The position numbers and the translations under genes were made by a program. The notes under the pieces were generated by a model, which worked only from the letters and a program-made list of their open reading frames with translations, was not told where the DNA came from and did not search any database. DNA of 64,000 nt from Colwellia sp. MB02u-6 (GTDB lineage Bacteria; Pseudomonadota; Gammaproteobacteria; Enterobacterales; Alteromonadaceae): the NCBI RefSeq assembly GCF_014077095.1, contig NZ_JACGVG010000036.1, positions 62,001 through 126,000 on the forward strand, in the 5' to 3' direction. Positions 26,959 through 36,746 of the stretch are shown piece after piece (within the stretch, counting starts at the first letter, position 1; each line of letters starts with the position of its first letter).

Positions 26959-29718
26959 TTACTGCTTTTCTGCAAGTGTCATCAGCGACGCTTTTCTCAG
27001 GCTAAGCTTATTGTTACTAGCTGCTGATTGTTGCAAGAGTGCTATCGCCTCTTTATTAAGGTTATTAGCAATTAATACTTCTGCATAATTAAGTGCGATA
27101 CTCATATCCTGCCCATTGCTTATTTTATATGCTTTTGATAACGCTTTCCATGAGGCTAATCTTTCCCCTATTTTAAGTAGTACCATTCCTCTTGTATCGA
27201 TAACATTTGGATTTTCAGGGGCAAGTTTAATCGACTTTTTAGAATGTAATTGTGCTTTTTCTAATTCGCCTTTTTCCAAGTATAGCCATGAAAGGTTATT
27301 GAGAACAATGACATTACTAGGTTCATTAATAAGCATTTTTTTGTAAGCTAAAATTGCACTGTTAGGCTCTGTAGCTAAATAGCTATCAGCCAACATCATA
27401 CGTACACGGTTGTCTTGCTCATTCTTCGCCAAATATTCCTGCAAAACCTTTTGTGCTTGTACTTCTTGGTTGTTACCTTTAAACGCTAGCGCAAGTAATA
27501 AGACATTTTTTTGTGATGGATAAGCTTGGTAAAAAAGCGTTAACTTTTGAGTGGCCTTAACAAAATCTTTTTCTAGAAAAGCGATACGCCCTTCTATACC
27601 TGATTTAAACTCAAACTTAACACTCTGCACCTGTTGATCTTGATACAGTTTTTTGGCTTCATAAAGCTTATTTATGTCCAACAACAATTGAATTTTTACG
27701 ATTTTTAATACTAAGCTTTCTTCATGATGATCCAACAACGCTTTATCTAGATACTGCAATGCTCTGTCTACTTGTCTTTGCTTAACGTAATAATCAGAAA
27801 CCATGAGAATAGGTTCTATATGATAAGGGTTAGCCTTTAACCACTTCTCGATGGTGGTAATTAATTGCAGCTCATTCTGTTGCTTTGTATAAATAGCTAT
27901 ACGTTGTAACCAGGCCTTTTTGGGTGTTTTAACATTGCTTGCCATGCCATTGGAAATAACGAGCGCTTGTGTTAAATCATCTGAATTAATAAGCGCATCA
28001 ATATATAACAAAGTTAATGCGATATTATCGCTACTTTTTTGATAAGCCTGCTCAATTTTAGCTAAAGCTTGCTCATCGGGTTTTAATGCATAGTAATAGC
28101 GTAAAGCTTTTGCATTGTCTGGATATTCTTCAATCGCACGTAGAGAAAATTTTTCAGCTGCTGTTTTATTACCTTCCGTGTAATTAAGCTTCGCTAACTC
28201 GGTAAGTGCAAATAGATTATTGGCTTCTTTAAGTAAACTTGTTTGTAATGCTTGGGTAGCAAGCTCATTGTTTTTTTGCGCAATATAAACAGCAGCAAGC
28301 ATATTATAGCTACCGGCTATATCAGGCCGTTTTTCTTGCCATGCCTTAGCAAGTTTAAGCGCTTTATCGTAATTACCTGTTTGTAATGCAGCATAAGTAA
28401 TCACAAGTTCTACGCCTTCAAAATTTGGATTTGCTTCAAGTGTTAATTCTAAATCTTCAACCCCTGAAGGATCATTAGTCATTAATTTTAATATACCGCT
28501 GCGAATACTTTGCTCTGCATTCGATTCGGCTGCACTCTCATTAGCTTGCTTTGCTAGAATCTTAGCTTGGTCAACGGCCCCTAGTTCAGCAAGTTGAAAG
28601 CTCAAACTAGATAAAAAACGTACTTCTTCAGAAGTAGTAGCGTTAAAGCCAATGAGTGTTTCATTTATATCATCAATTAACCCCAACTGAAGCTGGCTTA
28701 TCGCCAACATTTTCCTTGAATAATGGTTGGCTGGCATTTGTTTTACAATAGCGTTTAAATGATGATAAGCGCTTTCATAATTATTTACATTGAATGCACT
28801 CGTGCCAGCAATTAATTTTAACACCGGCAAATTATAGTTTTGATTAAGCGCAGTTTCGGCATGTGACTTGGCAAGTGTAAAATCCTTTTTATCGAACATA
28901 GTCACAGCTTTTACATAATTGGCTAGAGGTTGTTCACTGCTAAGTACAAGTATATCATCGGCATATTTTTCAGCTTCATCATATTTATTATCGCGTAATA
29001 ATGCATGAGCAATAAACAATTTAGTGACGCTCACTTGTGGCTGATATTTTTCATATTGCTTGAAATTTTCTGCCGCACTGGCAAATTTATTTAAAGCAAA
29101 AGAAATATGACCTTTTAACAACAAGGCATCAATGTTTTGAGAGTCTGCTAGTAAAGCTGCTGATACTAAAGAAAGTGCCTCTTCATTATTATTTTTGGAA
29201 AAATTAACGTAAGCATTTGCTAACAAGGTATAGGAGTGGGACTCAGACAGTGACATGATTCTCAGGGTTATTTTTTGAGCTACTTCAAGTTTTCCGCTAA
29301 AGACAGCGCCAATACTTTTAAAGGCTAAGTATCTAATTTTACTATCTATAACTAAGTATTCACTGTCTTCAGATAGGCTTGAAATATCTTCATAATTTTC
29401 CGCTAAAAAATAAGCCCTTGCTAATAAAGGCACAACTTTATTAGCGTCGTAGTTTAATGAATGCGCTCGCTCTAACTCTTTAATAGCCACTAAACTATTA
29501 CCTTGAGATAAATACAACTGACCCAATAAAAAGCGTGCTTCCGCGTTTTTCCCATCAACTTTTAAAGCATTTTTTAGTTCTATTTCACTTGTACTTAGTT
29601 CGTTTTTTTCTATTGCAGACTTCGCTTTGACAACATGCTCTTGTGAAGTCATGTTTTCACCGCAAGCAGATATAAAAACCGCGACCCCTAAATACGTTGC
29701 TAATTGATTGAATTTCAA
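26959..29718 (-). CDS. PEP-CTERM system TPR-repeat lipoprotein (PrsT-like), copy 2
   Basis: A TPR-rich lipoprotein of 919 residues. I start at the TTG at 29718 because AAGGAG lies 8 nt upstream, giving MKFNQLATYLGVAVFISAC, a short lipoprotein signal peptide. An upstream in-frame ATG at 29769 would add a charged, non-signal leader. Repeats such as AEIELKNALKVDGKNAEARF and SKKSIKLAPENPNVIDTRGM run along the protein. It is similar in design to copy 1 but not closely identical, so the duplication is old. Its 5' end faces exosortase A across a 319-bp divergent region. Confidence 0.85.
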   Translation of the reverse strand: MKFNQLATYLGVAVFISACGENMTSQEHVVKAKSAIEKNELSTSEIELKNALKVDGKNAEARFLLGQLYLSQGNSLVAIKELERAHSLNYDANKVVPLLARAYFLAENYEDISSLSEDSEYLVIDSKIRYLAFKSIGAVFSGKLEVAQKITLRIMSLSESHSYTLLANAYVNFSKNNNEEALSLVSAALLADSQNIDALLLKGHISFALNKFASAAENFKQYEKYQPQVSVTKLFIAHALLRDNKYDEAEKYADDILVLSSEQPLANYVKAVTMFDKKDFTLAKSHAETALNQNYNLPVLKLIAGTSAFNVNNYESAYHHLNAIVKQMPANHYSRKMLAISQLQLGLIDDINETLIGFNATTSEEVRFLSSLSFQLAELGAVDQAKILAKQANESAAESNAEQSIRSGILKLMTNDPSGVEDLELTLEANPNFEGVELVITYAALQTGNYDKALKLAKAWQEKRPDIAGSYNMLAAVYIAQKNNELATQALQTSLLKEANNLFALTELAKLNYTEGNKTAAEKFSLRAIEEYPDNAKALRYYYALKPDEQALAKIEQAYQKSSDNIALTLLYIDALINSDDLTQALVISNGMASNVKTPKKAWLQRIAIYTKQQNELQLITTIEKWLKANPYHIEPILMVSDYYVKQRQVDRALQYLDKALLDHHEESLVLKIVKIQLLLDINKLYEAKKLYQDQQVQSVKFEFKSGIEGRIAFLEKDFVKATQKLTLFYQAYPSQKNVLLLALAFKGNNQEVQAQKVLQEYLAKNEQDNRVRMMLADSYLATEPNSAILAYKKMLINEPSNVIVLNNLSWLYLEKGELEKAQLHSKKSIKLAPENPNVIDTRGMVLLKIGERLASWKALSKAYKISNGQDMSIALNYAEVLIANNLNKEAIALLQQSAASNNKLSLRKASLMTLAEKQ

Positions 29719-30037
29719 AACATCTACTCCTTGTGTTTTATTCTTAATATTTAAGTATCTTCTTTTCAATAACTTAGCCTAGCATTGCTATTAAATCTTT
29801 CATCAAAGTTAACGTTAATACCTAGAAAAATACTATTCTCATCACTGATTCCTTAATGTCTCTAGTAAATATAACCACTTATAAGCCTTTAAATAAAGAC
29901 AAACCATTAAAATATTGTTAACTTAATTGCAACAAAATAAATTCCATTGAATAAATTTCATTATTGTAATTAACAGTAGCGTTAATTACAGATAAGCTTT
30001 TCATTTATTCTCCCAGTTATATTATAGATAAAGTAAG
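29719..30037. promoter_or_regulatory. divergent control region between prsT copy 2 and exosortase A, with a 10-bp dyad
   Basis: No gene is visible. TGTAATTAAC (29965-29974) and GTTAATTACA (29981-29990) form a perfect 10-bp dyad with a 6-nt spacer, ending 47 bp before the exosortase start codon. Size, symmetry and position suit a repressor or activator dimer site. It is not a terminator, as no T-run or upstream gene on that strand needs one. I found no GG-N10-GC element for either gene here. Confidence 0.5.
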
Positions 30038-31453
30038 ATGATAAAATTGAATAAAAACATTGAAATCGTTAACATTTTCTTTAAAACACCCTTGTTAGGT
30101 ATCTTGCTCATTTTTTTCACCATTGCATTATTAAACATACCTATTTTAGTCACTTTATGGCGACATAGTTTTGATGATGGCACATACTCTCATGCTTACT
30201 TAATACCCATTATTTCACTGTATCTATTTTATATATTACAAAAAGCAGGAAAGTTGACTTTTCGAGAGAAACTATCGATTCCTGCAACAGTAATATTTAC
30301 TTTTTCTTGTTTAACATTATTTATAATGAGTAATGCCCAAATAAGTTTAGGTTATTGGTGCTCTCTGCTAGCCGTTCTAGTCACTAGTATTAATATGCTT
30401 TACAAATTGAACGGGTATATAGTTTTCCCTAGCGTATTTCTAATTTTCATCATGCCCGTTTGGGGCATGATGAACAATATACTTCAAACAATATCAGTCA
30501 GCGTAGTGACCTACTTTATGAGTTTTACCGGTGTGCCAACTTATGTTGACGGTAATTTTGTCACTATTCCTGCAGGTGTTTTTGAAATAGCCGATGGTTG
30601 TAGTGGTTTAAGGTACATGATCGTTTCATTAGCGATCAGTTCACTATTTAGCTTTCTATATATTAATAATATCAAAAAGGCGTTAGGATTTTTTGTCCTT
30701 GCTATTTTTGGCGCATTACTCACTAACTGGATAAGAATTACAGCGTTAATATTAATTGGTGAGTATACCAATATGGAAAGTAGCTTGATGGAAGATCATA
30801 ATACTTTTGGCTGGTATTTGTTTATTCCATTTATGTTCATTTTGTTTTGGTGGGGTAATAAAAATGCTGATATTGATTTAACTGCCACACAATCAGACTG
30901 CATTCCAAAATCAACTAAACAATTTAATACGTCACAAGTTGAAAGCCATACTAATAAGCCTGCTTTAGCGGTTTTATTAGTAATATTGGCTTTGTCATCC
31001 ACCACTTTCAGCACAATGTTGATACCTGCTCCGACCGCTAGTAATTTAACCAGCGATGCTGCATTTGAACTGAAGCCAGAAATTCATTTTTATACTTTTG
31101 TTACTAAGACATCAGTTTCGAAAGATAAGGCTATTGAGCTTACGTATTTTTTTAGTGGTAAAAAATTAGACGGTAAGCCAAGTTATTACGAGAATGATTT
31201 AATCCCTAGTGGCTGGCAATCTATTGAGCAAGATGTTCGCAAAAATCAGAAAATATATATCGTATTTAAGGCCGGTAAAACTGCAGTAATGGCTACCAGC
31301 TATGAAATTAACAAGCAACTGTTTGCATCACTTAGAGCGTTTAAGATCGCCCGATTAACCATGGCGGTCAAGAACATTAATCAGACAAAACTACATTGGA
31401 AATTTATCCCCTGTCAGCAACGCCATTGTAAAGCTGAATTACAAAGCCTCTAA
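30038..31453 (+). CDS. xrtA: exosortase A (XrtA), with C-terminal EpsI-like region
   Basis: The membrane cysteine protease/transpeptidase that recognises PEP-CTERM signals. Residues 1-275 are polytopic with about eight helices. The conserved triad is present: Cys188 in EIADGCSGLRYM, Arg233 in LLTNWIRITAL, His254 in EDHNTFGWYLF. From about residue 300 a further membrane anchor and a periplasmic domain follow, with YYENDLIPSGWQSIEQ; this corresponds to the EpsI-type region fused to exosortase A in proteobacteria. Substrates in the window are the two PEP-CTERM proteins. Its 3' end overlaps the frameshifted gene on the other strand by 15 bp. Confidence 0.93.
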   Translation: MIKLNKNIEIVNIFFKTPLLGILLIFFTIALLNIPILVTLWRHSFDDGTYSHAYLIPIISLYLFYILQKAGKLTFREKLSIPATVIFTFSCLTLFIMSNAQISLGYWCSLLAVLVTSINMLYKLNGYIVFPSVFLIFIMPVWGMMNNILQTISVSVVTYFMSFTGVPTYVDGNFVTIPAGVFEIADGCSGLRYMIVSLAISSLFSFLYINNIKKALGFFVLAIFGALLTNWIRITALILIGEYTNMESSLMEDHNTFGWYLFIPFMFILFWWGNKNADIDLTATQSDCIPKSTKQFNTSQVESHTNKPALAVLLVILALSSTTFSTMLIPAPTASNLTSDAAFELKPEIHFYTFVTKTSVSKDKAIELTYFFSGKKLDGKPSYYENDLIPSGWQSIEQDVRKNQKIYIVFKAGKTAVMATSYEINKQLFASLRAFKIARLTMAVKNINQTKLHWKFIPCQQRHCKAELQSL

Positions 31454-31728
31454 GGTAATATTGTCAACTAAAACACTATCTTCATAGTAATTGATAGGGA
31501 GTTCGCCAAACTTAAAGTATCCAGGATACGCACTGCCACCAGGCCATGCTTAAAAATTTCACCCAAAAAAACCGGCTCACTATTATTAATACAGTCTGGC
31601 ACTAATTCTTCTGGTGTTTGATTGTAATGATAAATACAGTGATTACGATAATCTATTCTATCGGTATATATAGTTTGCCCAACATTTTTAAATCGGCCTT
31701 CAATAGCATATTCATAGTCAATAATCAT
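31439..31728 (-). pseudogene. small protein gene with a frameshift near its middle
   Basis: The open frame from ATG 31728 gives MIIDYEYAIEGRFKNVGQTI ... VFLGEIFKHG and then runs into a meaningless tail ending at 31468. A different frame, from about 31545, reads WPGGSAYPGYFKFGELPINY and EDSVLVDNITLEAL and stops at 31439. One missing base near AAGCATGG would join them into a protein of about 96 residues. A lost base in the neighbouring A-runs does not work, because the shifted frame has TAA just before. Function unknown; the start overlaps the preceding gene by 11 bp. Confidence 0.5.
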
Positions 31729-33277
31729 TGAGCAACAAGCTCTTTAACCAAGGTAAATCACTGGTCGTTGAATACATCCAACCAAAACGTCGCGGCGGCC
31801 TTAGCACCCAGTAATTTTTCTCACGCTTACTTTTCTGTGCTTTTTTAAATCTAGTATAACTTTCTGCACATTGCTCTAATAAAGCATTAAATAACATTTT
31901 GACAAGAAAGTTATCTTGATTGTTTTTTTTCTTAATATAGGCTGACTTACCCAATAAAGCCCCTACATCACAAGCATGTTGGGGATCAGTCCATTGATTC
32001 AACTCTTCTTGCTCAGGATTCTTAATTGATACAATATATTTTGGAATCACAATATTCTTTACTCTGGCATTGCCGTAATAAATGCCATAATTTAAAATAA
32101 AATCACCAAAGGCATCAATTAATGACGCAGCACGCACATCACCCGTTAGTTGATAAAAACGCCATAACGCATCACCGAGTAAAGCCATCATCCAAGGCGA
32201 ACAAGCTGGCGTGTCATCACCCCACCCTTCATGTGATTTAAAACTATGCTGAGGACAACCTATTAATGGCCAATCATTGCTAGGATTAAACGTCATTGCC
32301 ACAGTGGCATCAATAATGTCATTGATACGCCCTAGCGCCAGTTCATCATTAGTAAGCTCCCAATAAGAAACAGCCACATTTAACGCTGCCGCTTGATTAC
32401 GCTCAGTCCAAAAACCACGCCGTAAACTATAGCTTTCATCCCAATCTAGTGAACGTTCAAACATTCGCTTAAGTGTTTTTTTTGCTTCAACGTCACCAGT
32501 AAGTAAGTAACGATACAACAAACCTTTAGGCATTAAATATTTAGGGTCAAAGTTTTTTTTTAGGACAAATAGGCCACTTTCATCAATATTTTTACTATAA
32601 AATTCTGCAAGTTTATTGGCTTTTGTTAACCATTGATTTTCACCTGACATTAAAAATAATTGATAAATGGCTTGCGGACGGTCAAACAACCATTGGCTTG
32701 CTTGGCGTGCTGGATAACCTTTTTTGCTCAACAAGGCCTGATTGGTTAAATAATGGGCGTATTTTTTTTGCGGCTCGGTGTACCAACTGGTGTCTATTGC
32801 TTTATCCGGGTGTAGTAATATGCTTTGCACCAGCCATGGTGTTGAAGGATAAACAAGCTGGCTTAAATTAGATTGATTAGCATTAATTTGCTGAACAGCA
32901 AGTGCTTTATCTGAATCCAACCAAGTAAGCGTCAGTTCTTTAGGCGTCGTTTTTTTAGACCCAAGTGCTTCAGTAAAGTCTTGCAAACGACTAAGGTCAA
33001 TCGACAGCAGGCGAATAAATGGCTCACTCTTCATCGTTGGCCAAGTATTAAGCACCTGGTAGTTAGCTGTGATCGGACGGTTATTTGTAGTTAGAAAAAA
33101 ACTACTGTTCAAAGCAACACGTTGATTTGGCATGGGTAGCAATAAAAATATCGACTCTTCATTGCTTGTTTTATTAATGGTGGCAAGATCAAGTGTAATC
33201 GTATTTTCAACACTTAAGCTATGAGTTGAAAAAAAAATCAAAAAAATATAAACCGCAATAAGCGCTAATTTTAACAT
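31718..33277 (-). CDS. exported protein with alpha/alpha-toroid (six-hairpin glycosidase-like) features, function unknown
   Basis: A 519-residue protein from ATG 33277, which has AAGGA 6 nt upstream and gives signal peptide MLKLALIAVYIFLIFFSTHS. The central part is built of paired helices with aromatic-rich turns: WTERNQAAALNVAVSYWELT and GWGDDTPACSPWMMALLGDA. This pattern is seen in six-hairpin glycosidases and polysaccharide lyases. I cannot identify catalytic residues or a named family. Its position in a polysaccharide locus suggests a polymer-trimming enzyme, which is inference. The neighbouring small frameshifted gene was probably co-transcribed. Confidence 0.55.
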   Translation of the reverse strand: MLKLALIAVYIFLIFFSTHSLSVENTITLDLATINKTSNEESIFLLLPMPNQRVALNSSFFLTTNNRPITANYQVLNTWPTMKSEPFIRLLSIDLSRLQDFTEALGSKKTTPKELTLTWLDSDKALAVQQINANQSNLSQLVYPSTPWLVQSILLHPDKAIDTSWYTEPQKKYAHYLTNQALLSKKGYPARQASQWLFDRPQAIYQLFLMSGENQWLTKANKLAEFYSKNIDESGLFVLKKNFDPKYLMPKGLLYRYLLTGDVEAKKTLKRMFERSLDWDESYSLRRGFWTERNQAAALNVAVSYWELTNDELALGRINDIIDATVAMTFNPSNDWPLIGCPQHSFKSHEGWGDDTPACSPWMMALLGDALWRFYQLTGDVRAASLIDAFGDFILNYGIYYGNARVKNIVIPKYIVSIKNPEQEELNQWTDPQHACDVGALLGKSAYIKKKNNQDNFLVKMLFNALLEQCAESYTRFKKAQKSKREKNYWVLRPPRRFGWMYSTTSDLPWLKSLLLNDY

Positions 33278-33562
33278 CACAAATCCTTTTATTAATTTCA
33301 CCTATGATACTAACTAAGTAAGCCATTTAAATGGTCTAACTATCTAATAGTATGGTTGCTTGCAAACACACACGCCAGCTATTACTCAACAAGATGTTCT
33401 TGCATTATTCTAGAGGCTTTCATCAACATACAAGGCTTTACTAATGTCCTAGAGCTATGTTCTAAAGAGATATAAGCACCCATCAAGCACCTTGTTGTAA
33501 AAAATTTGCTCTCATTACTTATGTAAAGTCAGGGTTAAGGTAAAGCTGAATCCTTAATTAAT

Positions 33563-34540
33563 TTAATAGGTATTACCTACACTAAAAGTAGCAAACACGG
33601 GCTGATGATCACCATTTATAACCTCAACAACATCAACAGCCTTTAACTTAAAATCATCAGAATATAAAATATGATCGATTCTTACGCCATGCCATACCGT
33701 ATGCTTAGTCGCGTTAAAACCAATACCTTTGATGCCAATCGCATTATTTAAATGTGTAAAATTACGCTGATAAGTATTTTCATCTTCCGGCATATTAAAG
33801 TCACCCACAATTAAGGTGTAGGGTTTGTTTTTTGACCACAAGCTGACTAATTCAGCTTCAAATTGCCGGTTACTCTCTATGGTGTTTGCCAATGTAAAAT
33901 CAAAAAAACGATAAATTAAGCCCATCAGTACTGAACGCGGCGTTTCAAAGTGTACATTCGCTAAAGAAACTTGACCAAACTGGGTTTCAATTTGATAGAA
34001 AATGGCAAAAGTCCCCCACCCCTCAAATAACTTTCTACTCAGTACTTTAACTCGTTTGAAAGGGTATTTACTAAAAATACATAAACCAGAAATACACTCC
34101 TTAAAATCATAATCAATAAATAGCGTTGAAAGTGCTATGTTTCTAGCTTCCTGCAATAAAATTATGTCTGGCTTCCTAGTGAAGCCAATATAATCAAGCT
34201 CTCGCTTAGAGCCGCCACCACCAATATTAGCACTAAGCACTGATATTTTATCTGAAGTTGAAGTTGAAAAGTATGAACCTGGGCTAGGCAATTGAAAGTC
34301 TAAAAAATTTAGTGATAATAAAATCAATAATGAAGAAAACCATAATTGTGCTTTTGACAAATAACGCCAGAAAAAAAACAAACCAATAACAGCAATCAAC
34401 AACCACCAACGTGGACCAAATAATAACGCATACTTAGGAATAGTCAGTATTTCGTAGGTCGGCCACCAAGGTAATAATGTGACCAAAAAGCACATACCAC
34501 AACAGAAAATAAAATACCCTTGGCTTAAGTGTTTAAACAT
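33563..34540 (-). CDS. membrane-anchored endonuclease/exonuclease/phosphatase family protein
   Basis: A 325-residue protein with three N-terminal membrane helices in the first 85 residues, followed by an EEP-fold domain. Motifs in order: ISVLSANIGGGG (Asn), PDIILLQEAR (metal Glu), LIVGDFNMPED (Asp/Asn), VRIDHILYSDD and NGDHQPVFATF (catalytic His). The fold covers DNases, phosphoinositide phosphatases and sphingomyelinases. Membrane anchoring and the polysaccharide context favour an envelope phosphodiester substrate, but this is inference. It is the last gene of the minus-strand run 37892-33563, 9 bp after a glycosyltransferase. Confidence 0.8.
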   Translation of the reverse strand: MFKHLSQGYFIFCCGMCFLVTLLPWWPTYEILTIPKYALLFGPRWWLLIAVIGLFFFWRYLSKAQLWFSSLLILLSLNFLDFQLPSPGSYFSTSTSDKISVLSANIGGGGSKRELDYIGFTRKPDIILLQEARNIALSTLFIDYDFKECISGLCIFSKYPFKRVKVLSRKLFEGWGTFAIFYQIETQFGQVSLANVHFETPRSVLMGLIYRFFDFTLANTIESNRQFEAELVSLWSKNKPYTLIVGDFNMPEDENTYQRNFTHLNNAIGIKGIGFNATKHTVWHGVRIDHILYSDDFKLKAVDVVEVINGDHQPVFATFSVGNTY

Positions 34541-34549
34541 GTAGCTTCT

Positions 34550-35620
34550 CTATTTTTCATAAAGCTCAGCATATTTTTTAGCTGATGACTCAATAGAAAA
34601 ATTGTCTGTTATATAAGCAAGAGCATTAGTACCTATTTCATCAACAAGCGATCTATTATTCATAATATTCAGTATTTGTTCTGCTAATTTTTGATCATCA
34701 TCAAATTCAAACAACCAGCCAGTTTCATCATGTTTGACTAGTCTTGGATTACCACCCACATTAGTCGCGACAACCGGAATACTATTGGCCATAGCTTCAA
34801 TAATTACCATCGACAACCCTTCCGTTTCGGAAGTAACAACGAGTAAATCTAAAGAGGAATAAATCTGTTCACGGTCGTTCACCATGCCATGAAAGGTAAC
34901 AGCTAGAGTAGGCGTTTTTTCTTTATAGAAAGTTTTTAAATCTTCTAAACTTCTGCCATCACCAAAAAAGTGTACTTCAACATTAGTTTGTAGGTCTGCA
35001 GGTAAACGTTGGATAGCTTTAAGTAATCCTATCTGGTTTTTTAAAGGAATAACCCTACCGACTGAACCAATTCTTAAAATTTCATTTTTAGCAGGTACTT
35101 TATTTACTGGTTCTATCAAAACACCGTTATCAACCACAACGCTAGTCACATTTCCCCATTCATGAGCTTGATGAAAGTTGTCTTTACCTTCTTGAGAAAC
35201 AAAAGTAACGGCAGCTATATATTGCTTAATTTTTTGGTGAAACCTTAACCAGGGTGCTGAAGAGTATGGTGCGGCACCATGTCTTGTATAAACAACCGTC
35301 TTTCTTAGCAAAGGTAAAAATAAGCTTAAATATTTTAACGCATGAGGAGAATGTACATGAATTACATCAAACTTTAATAAAACCATCAACACTCTACATA
35401 ACTTTATATATGAGTGACTGGAATAAGAGGCAACCGGAATGTTATTGATGTGGCAAGTACCAACCAAATCATCGGTTGGGCTGCCTAATGAAATAATTGT
35501 AGGTTGTATATTGATTTTTTTTTGCGCTATCGACAAATCGATAATAAAGCGTTCAGCTCCGCCAATTTTTAAGCTACCAATAATGTGAGCTACTTTTTTA
35601 CTTGTTTTTTTTTGTTTCAT
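34550..35620 (-). CDS. glycosyltransferase, GT4 family
   Basis: A 356-residue GT-B enzyme. The N-terminal acceptor domain begins KVAHIIGSLKIGGAERFIID, and the donor domain has GSVGRVIPLKNQIGLLKAI and the nucleotide-sugar motif ETEGLSMVIIEAMANSIPVV. The E-x7-E pattern is intact. Specificity cannot be told from sequence. It lies between another glycosyltransferase and the EEP protein in one probable operon. Confidence 0.88.
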   Translation of the reverse strand: MKQKKTSKKVAHIIGSLKIGGAERFIIDLSIAQKKINIQPTIISLGSPTDDLVGTCHINNIPVASYSSHSYIKLCRVLMVLLKFDVIHVHSPHALKYLSLFLPLLRKTVVYTRHGAAPYSSAPWLRFHQKIKQYIAAVTFVSQEGKDNFHQAHEWGNVTSVVVDNGVLIEPVNKVPAKNEILRIGSVGRVIPLKNQIGLLKAIQRLPADLQTNVEVHFFGDGRSLEDLKTFYKEKTPTLAVTFHGMVNDREQIYSSLDLLVVTSETEGLSMVIIEAMANSIPVVATNVGGNPRLVKHDETGWLFEFDDDQKLAEQILNIMNNRSLVDEIGTNALAYITDNFSIESSAKKYAELYEK

Positions 35621-35724
35621 AACAAACTTAGAATGAACATATAATAAATATGAATGTGTAAAAATACCTCTTGTGAAGTGTTAGCCTCAAAAGAGGTGGA
35701 AATAACAATATAATTAAGTGGACA

Positions 35725-36717
35725 CTAACGATTCGGCTCTGGATTACCTATTTCTTGAGATAATTGTCTTGAATCACCGATTGGATCTTTCAAAGGATCC
35801 CAGTCTTTACAAAAAATTCTTTTAGCCAGCCCGGTAATTTTATTTGCTAAGGGAATAGGAATAAAAAAGAATCGGCAAATCAAAAAAGCTTTACGGCGAA
35901 ATACCCAATTATAAATAGACTGCTCTGAATAAAAATTATAACCCCATCTTTTTTCAAACTCTCGATGCGATTTTTCATTAAGCTTATGCGACCAAACAAA
36001 AAAGAAATATTGCATATCTTTAATGGTTAATCGAGTACATAAATTATCAAATATCACTTTTGAAAAGGGGTTGGCAACCATAGTTTTACCCTGTGCTCTT
36101 AACTGCATAGGAATATCTATTTGTTGTCTCATGACCATATCTGGAAAATCAATTTCTTGTAGATCTTCAGTTTTAAAAGCTACGGTATGCCACTCAAAAG
36201 TTTCTGTCGGCCTAATTTCTAACGGTATATTCTCTGGTAGCTCTCTTCTATATTCTTTAGCTTCAATTAAGTAATCAACACCCTCATATTCAACAACTAA
36301 TATTTTACAAGTATATAAATGGTTTCGAATCTTGGCGCCTTGATCAACGCCCTCTTTTTCAAGCGTTAATGGGGAAACAAAAGCAGCGCCATCATTAATA
36401 CTTTCAATCAGTGGCGGCATCCAACCAGGCAACACAGTAGTATCCGTTTCAACCCAAACCAACATGTCGGTTTTAATAATAGGCACTAAATGCTCAAACA
36501 CTTTCATAGGTGTGACCATGCCACCATAATCAATTATTTTAGCATTCGGTATACTTTTAATACGCTGTTCAACTTGCTTAATAAGAGCCTTTGGGTAGCC
36601 AATATCCGTTATTATTAAATCAAATGGCTCATCAGTATTTTCACAAACAGCGTCAATGCACTCAATAACACCGTAATATCGCTCTCTTGGAGTTATCACT
36701 ATGGTAATAGTAGTCAT
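35725..36717 (-). CDS. glycosyltransferase, GT2-like (GT-A fold)
   Basis: A 330-residue protein starting TTITIVITPRERYYGVIECI. The DxD-type metal site appears to be ETDTTVLPGW. Other features are FEWHTVAFKTEDLQEIDFPD, in the position of the usual ED region. It is divergent from ordinary GT2 proteins, so the donor and acceptor are unclear. The ATG has AAGGA 7 nt upstream. Downstream of the GT4 gene at 36747-37892 in the same minus-strand unit. Confidence 0.7.
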   Translation of the reverse strand: MTTITIVITPRERYYGVIECIDAVCENTDEPFDLIITDIGYPKALIKQVEQRIKSIPNAKIIDYGGMVTPMKVFEHLVPIIKTDMLVWVETDTTVLPGWMPPLIESINDGAAFVSPLTLEKEGVDQGAKIRNHLYTCKILVVEYEGVDYLIEAKEYRRELPENIPLEIRPTETFEWHTVAFKTEDLQEIDFPDMVMRQQIDIPMQLRAQGKTMVANPFSKVIFDNLCTRLTIKDMQYFFFVWSHKLNEKSHREFEKRWGYNFYSEQSIYNWVFRRKAFLICRFFFIPIPLANKITGLAKRIFCKDWDPLKDPIGDSRQLSQEIGNPEPNR

Positions 36718-36746
36718 TATATTTCCTTTATGACTTATGGTTAATT

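Noticed and set aside
31552-31570. Sequencing error in the A-runs as the cause of the frameshift at 31.5 kb
   Set aside because: Adding or removing a base there puts TAA in frame before WPGG, so the two halves would still not join.
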